Of a stretch of DNA of 64,000 nt, positions 61,380 through 64,000 are shown in pieces (position 1 is the stretch's first letter; each line of letters starts with the position of its first letter). The notes under the pieces were generated by a model. That model was given only the letters and a program-made list of their open reading frames with translations. It ran no database searches and was not told the origin of the DNA. This stretch comes from Promethearchaeota archaeon (GTDB lineage: Archaea > Asgardarchaeota > Lokiarchaeia > Sigyniarchaeales > SOKP01): the NCBI GenBank assembly GCA_013375475.1, contig JABXKD010000002.1, positions 50,313 to 114,312 of the forward strand, given 5' to 3'. The position numbers and the translations under genes were made by a program.

Positions 61380-61772
61380 TTAATCAATAATCACTTCATG
61401 AATAGAACTAATTACATCTTTAATTTTAACTATTGCTTGGTAAAGATCTTTGATTAATCCAAATTCTCCTACCACTAAAACAACTTCAATTTTTTTTTCT
61501 GCTATTCTCCAATCAGTTATAGCTTTAATTATCGAATGAAATTTATGATACAGTTCTGAAATTTCATCTGCAATAGGTTCTTTAAACGGATAAACAAGGT
61601 TTATAGTCATTATTCGATAACCCTCTAAATTTTCGAAACTTTCATGATTTTCAATGAATTTTAAAATTGAGTCTCGTAAGGCTTCGCTTTTAGAACTAAA
61701 ACCACTCTGATTTCGAACTTTCTCAAACCGATCTAACAAGTCATCGCTGATTTGAAGAGATATGATTTTCAT
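61380..61772 (-). CDS. NikR-like ribbon-helix-helix protein lacking the usual nickel ligands
   Basis: 130 residues: an N-terminal CopG-type ribbon-helix-helix (ISLQISDDLLDRFEKVRNQS, then GFSSKSEALRDSILKF) and a C-terminal ACT-like domain (YRIMTINLVYPF; KKIEVVLVVGEFGLIKDLYQ), the NikR layout. NikR normally has a His...HxH...Cys set for square-planar nickel. Here the His-rich YHKFHSII is shifted and the later HxH and Cys positions read WRIAEKKIEVV, so the site is not conserved. It could bind another ligand or act constitutively. ATG at 61772; convergent with nadC. Confidence 0.78.
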   Translation of the reverse strand: MKIISLQISDDLLDRFEKVRNQSGFSSKSEALRDSILKFIENHESFENLEGYRIMTINLVYPFKEPIADEISELYHKFHSIIKAITDWRIAEKKIEVVLVVGEFGLIKDLYQAIVKIKDVISSIHEVIID

Positions 61773-61894
61773 TATATATGTTATAAAGCATTTTCATAAA
61801 TAAGTATATAAAATTTCTTTTGAATAAAATAAGTTTTGAGAAATTTTATTTCTCTAATTAAGATATAAAGATGATTAATAATTGCCAAATTATT

Positions 61895-62725
61895 TTATAA
61901 TAACTTATTAATATATTCAATACTATTGCTCATTTCTTCATTAGATGAGAGCTCGATAATTAACGCTCCTTTATATTGATAATTTTTAATTGTTTCTAAA
62001 ATTCCTTTAAAATCAATTTTCCCCGATCCCAGTGGAGGATGAGTGTCAGAATCAGTTGTAAAGTTTTCAACGAGATGTACATTTTTTATTATTTTATGAT
62101 GTTGTTCCCATAACAATTCTACATCTCCGTGATTAGTGTAGAAATGACTAGTATCATAGGTGAGATATAAATCTGTTCTTCCAATTATGTTTAAAATCTC
62201 TGCAATATTGTCTTGATCTAACATTATATATGTGTTTTTGGGCATATTTTCTAAACAGATAGTCAGATTCAAGTCACTCGTAAAATCTAAAAGAGAATTT
62301 ATTGCTCTACCTAATTGCTTGCTATTATAATCTCTTATGAACTTCAATAAAAAGTTAGCCAAACCGGGATGTATAGTCATTACATCAACATTGATTTCTT
62401 TACAAAATTTAGCAGTTTCGATATATGCTTCTGTTGAAGCTTTTGAAATTTTGTCATTGTGGGAGCATAAGTTAACATCAATGAATGGGCCGTGTACTTG
62501 CTTTTTTATTGGATAAGAGTTTAATAAATCAATAAATTCAAGCCTTTTTGCACCTGTAAATAGATTTTGGGGGTCAACTACGATTTCTACAATTTTTATC
62601 CCCTTGTCTTCAGCAAATTTAAGGCATTCTTCAATAGATTGATAGTATATATCGAGAATATCTTTATGCTTGCTATTGAGCCCATTGTCAATAAAAATAC
62701 CTAGCGAACTGATCCCTAACTCCAT
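61895..62725 (-). CDS. sugar phosphate isomerase/epimerase (xylose isomerase-like TIM barrel)
   Basis: About 276 residues. Metal-site and barrel segments: KIVEIVVDPQNLFTGAKR, QVHGPFIDVNLCSHNDKI, DVMTIHPGLANF, ICLENMPKNTYIMLDQ, LYLTYDTSHFYTNHGDVELL, NVHLVENFTT, and ALIIELSSNEE. These resemble AP2Ec/TIM endonuclease IV-like proteins; the sugar isomerase/epimerase function is by family. The ATG at 62725 is preferred over TTG at 62737. It lies directly downstream of the class II aldolase on the same strand and may act in the same sugar pathway. Confidence 0.8.
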   Translation of the reverse strand: MELGISSLGIFIDNGLNSKHKDILDIYYQSIEECLKFAEDKGIKIVEIVVDPQNLFTGAKRLEFIDLLNSYPIKKQVHGPFIDVNLCSHNDKISKASTEAYIETAKFCKEINVDVMTIHPGLANFLLKFIRDYNSKQLGRAINSLLDFTSDLNLTICLENMPKNTYIMLDQDNIAEILNIIGRTDLYLTYDTSHFYTNHGDVELLWEQHHKIIKNVHLVENFTTDSDTHPPLGSGKIDFKGILETIKNYQYKGALIIELSSNEEMSNSIEYINKLL

Positions 62726-62742
62726 AATATACAACACTAACT

Positions 62743-63417
62743 TTAGGTTTTTCTTAGTCTTTTAGGATAACACGCAAACAAGCTATTAAACATCTTCTCA
62801 TGTTCTTCAAGATTTTCATTAGGGACTCTTAAAGGGTCTCCAATTTGCAATGCGCCCCAATAAACTTTTGCCATCTTTTCTAAAATTACAGAAAATCGAA
62901 CAGCGTGATCTAAAGACTTTCCACATATGATCGCACCATGGTTTGCCAGTATCGCTGCGTTATTTCTATCCAACGCTTTCAACGCACTTGTTCCCATTTC
63001 TTCTGTGTGGGCTTCAGTAATTTCGGTACAATGAATTTCTCCACCAAGAAAAATCATTTGTTGTTCCATTATAATAGGTATGCCTTTTCTTAGAACTGAA
63101 AGCATAGAAATGTAAGGAGAATGATTGTGGATAACACATTTAACTTTAGGTCTATCCTTATAAACTGCTATGTGCATTTTAACTTCCGTGGATGGAATTT
63201 TACCTGAACCTATTATGTTTCCCTCCAAGTCCATATGTACTATTAACTCTGGGCTTAGCATATTATACTTGGTTGAAGTCGGAGTCACAAGTATTTCATT
63301 TTTATTTATCCTAACGCTAACATTGCCTTCTCCATCCTCAACCAGCCCCTTACTGTAGATTTCTTGAGCTCCTCTTACAACTGTTTTTCGAAGTTGTTCT
63401 AATTTATCTATTGCCAT
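62743..63417 (-). CDS. class II aldolase/adducin family protein (fuculose-phosphate aldolase-like)
   Basis: 224 residues. The zinc-site signature is visible: CVIHNHSPYISMLSVLR (HxH), catalytic Glu region IIMEQQMIFLGGEIHCTEIT, and AAILANHGAIICGKSLDHAV with the third His. Members act on L-fuculose-1-phosphate, ribulose-phosphates or methylthioribulose-1-phosphate (MtnB). Together with the sugar isomerase downstream this suggests a small sugar-phosphate or methylthioribose pathway, but the substrate cannot be read from the sequence. ATG at 63417. Confidence 0.87.
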   Translation of the reverse strand: MAIDKLEQLRKTVVRGAQEIYSKGLVEDGEGNVSVRINKNEILVTPTSTKYNMLSPELIVHMDLEGNIIGSGKIPSTEVKMHIAVYKDRPKVKCVIHNHSPYISMLSVLRKGIPIIMEQQMIFLGGEIHCTEITEAHTEEMGTSALKALDRNNAAILANHGAIICGKSLDHAVRFSVILEKMAKVYWGALQIGDPLRVPNENLEEHEKMFNSLFACYPKRLRKT

Positions 63418-63596
63418 ATGAAGTTAAATTAAAGATTGATTAAAAATCTATTTTCATTGAATTAGGAATTCAATAGAGATGACTCTTGTTATTATTCATC
63501 TTTAAATTATTAATTCAATATAGTCCAAGTTTTTTTATTTTTTTTGGAAATACTAACAATGTCTAAAATAATGCAAGTTATTAATATTGATAAAAA

Positions 63597-64000
63597 ATGA
63601 GCCGAAAAATCCTACATTGCGACTTAGATTGCTTTTTTGCTGCTGTTGAGGAACGAGATAATCCAGAATATATAGGAAAACCTATAATAATCGGAGCAGA
63701 TCCAAAAGGTGGAAAAGGAAGAGGTGTAGTTAGTACTTGCAACTATAAAGCTCGAGAATTCGGACTCCATTCAGCTATGCCTATATCTAAAGCTTATAAA
63801 GGATGTCCTCACGGCATATACCTTCACCCCAATTTTGAGAAATATCAGAAAGCATCAAAAGAAGTAATGGAAATTGTTAATTCCTATTCAGATAAGTTTC
63901 AACAAGTAAGTATTGATGAAGCATATCTAGATGTTTCAGATAAGTGTATCAATTTTAAAGAGGTTAGAGATTTAGCTGAAAAATTAAAAGAAGAAGTACA
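63597..64000 (+). CDS. dinB: Y-family DNA polymerase (DinB/Dpo4), N-terminal part (runs off the window)
   Basis: Translesion polymerase. The visible 134 codons start MSRKILHCDLDCFFAAVEER with the catalytic Asp and steric-gate aromatic, continue with KPIIIGADPKGGKGRGVVST, CNYKAREFGLHSAMPI, and reach SIDEAYLDVSD with the second catalytic Asp-Glu. No interruption. TATA-like AT-rich sequence lies in the 179-base divergent gap from the aldolase gene. The little-finger domain is outside the window. Confidence 0.93.
   Translation, partial: MSRKILHCDLDCFFAAVEERDNPEYIGKPIIIGADPKGGKGRGVVSTCNYKAREFGLHSAMPISKAYKGCPHGIYLHPNFEKYQKASKEVMEIVNSYSDKFQQVSIDEAYLDVSDKCINFKEVRDLAEKLKEEV

Noticed and set aside
1..64000. 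CRISPR arrays, IS elements, integrase genes and prophage.
   Set aside because: No regularly spaced repeats, transposase or integrase motifs were seen on either strand.

Overview
The window is one continuous piece of an AT-rich archaeal chromosome, most likely from an Asgard archaeon of the Lokiarchaeia type. It carries both subunits of the archaeal replicative polymerase D (DP1, DP2), an Orc1/Cdc6 initiator, GatD/GatE, pelota, Elf1, an archaeal-type SAM synthetase, CDP-archaeol synthase, Nop5/fibrillarin and Elp3. On top of that core it has traits seen mainly in Asgard genomes: a roadblock/LC7 domain fused to a Ras-like GTPase, another stand-alone roadblock protein, a longin-like protein, a 51-residue protein with a WH2-like actin-binding motif, and AN1-zinc-finger membrane proteins. 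I see no phage, transposon or CRISPR array. The species assignment is an inference.

Layout. 0-3.3 kb: start of cbf5, then tRNA-Lys, thiL, tRNA-Thr, the roadblock-GTPase and tRNA-Leu. 3.3-12.3 kb: an M28 peptidase and a replication block (DP2, DP1, a DUF2240-like protein, Orc1/Cdc6) with a candidate origin recognition box directly upstream of cdc6. 12.3-17 kb: carS, a KH-like protein, archease and RtcB, and a longin-like/winged-helix gene. 17-24.4 kb: cutA, a nucleotidyltransferase/radical SAM/GNAT trio, the WH2-like microprotein, pelota, a second radical SAM protein, a coiled-coil protein and a proline-rich coiled-coil protein. 24.6-26.3 kb: a large orphan. 26.4-27 kb: elf1, interrupted. 27.3-36.3 kb: eight tightly packed genes, none recognisable except an AAA+ ATPase; they include a candidate ATPase-dead SMC-like protein and a small tandem-winged-helix protein. 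36.3-44 kb: Lsm, hypB, AN1-rhomboid, AN1-site-2 protease, mat, two HTH regulators, RNase HII. 44.2-64 kb: flpA/nop5, pyrD/pyrK, elp3, gatE/gatD, uL2, purB, purM, a PfkB kinase, a CPBP protease, a phosphodiesterase, a roadblock protein, an interrupted hydrolase, nadC, a NikR-like regulator, a sugar isomerase, a class II aldolase and the start of dinB.

The strongest unexpected result is an intron theme. tRNA-Thr(CGT) has a 19-nt intron at 37/38 and tRNA-Lys(TTT) has a 30-nt intron inside the T-loop at 59/60; both fold by hand into bulge-helix-bulge (BHB) motifs with the same UUCG:CGAA central helix. The protein gene elf1 carries a 30-nt, stop-containing insertion at its CPNC zinc knuckle, and this also folds into a BHB whose predicted cuts restore the reading frame and the second cysteine exactly. 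The RNA ligase RtcB and its activator archease, which act in tRNA exon joining, are in the same window. A second gene, an alpha/beta hydrolase, is interrupted by a 33-nt in-frame stop-containing insertion, but I could not fold a BHB there.

Two further points deserve attention. The Lsm gene and the longin-like gene have conserved in-frame N-termini and Shine-Dalgarno-like sequences but no ATG, GTG or TTG start. The 27.3-36.3 kb operon may encode an undescribed multi-protein machine; its assignment rests on hand-read sequence patterns only.
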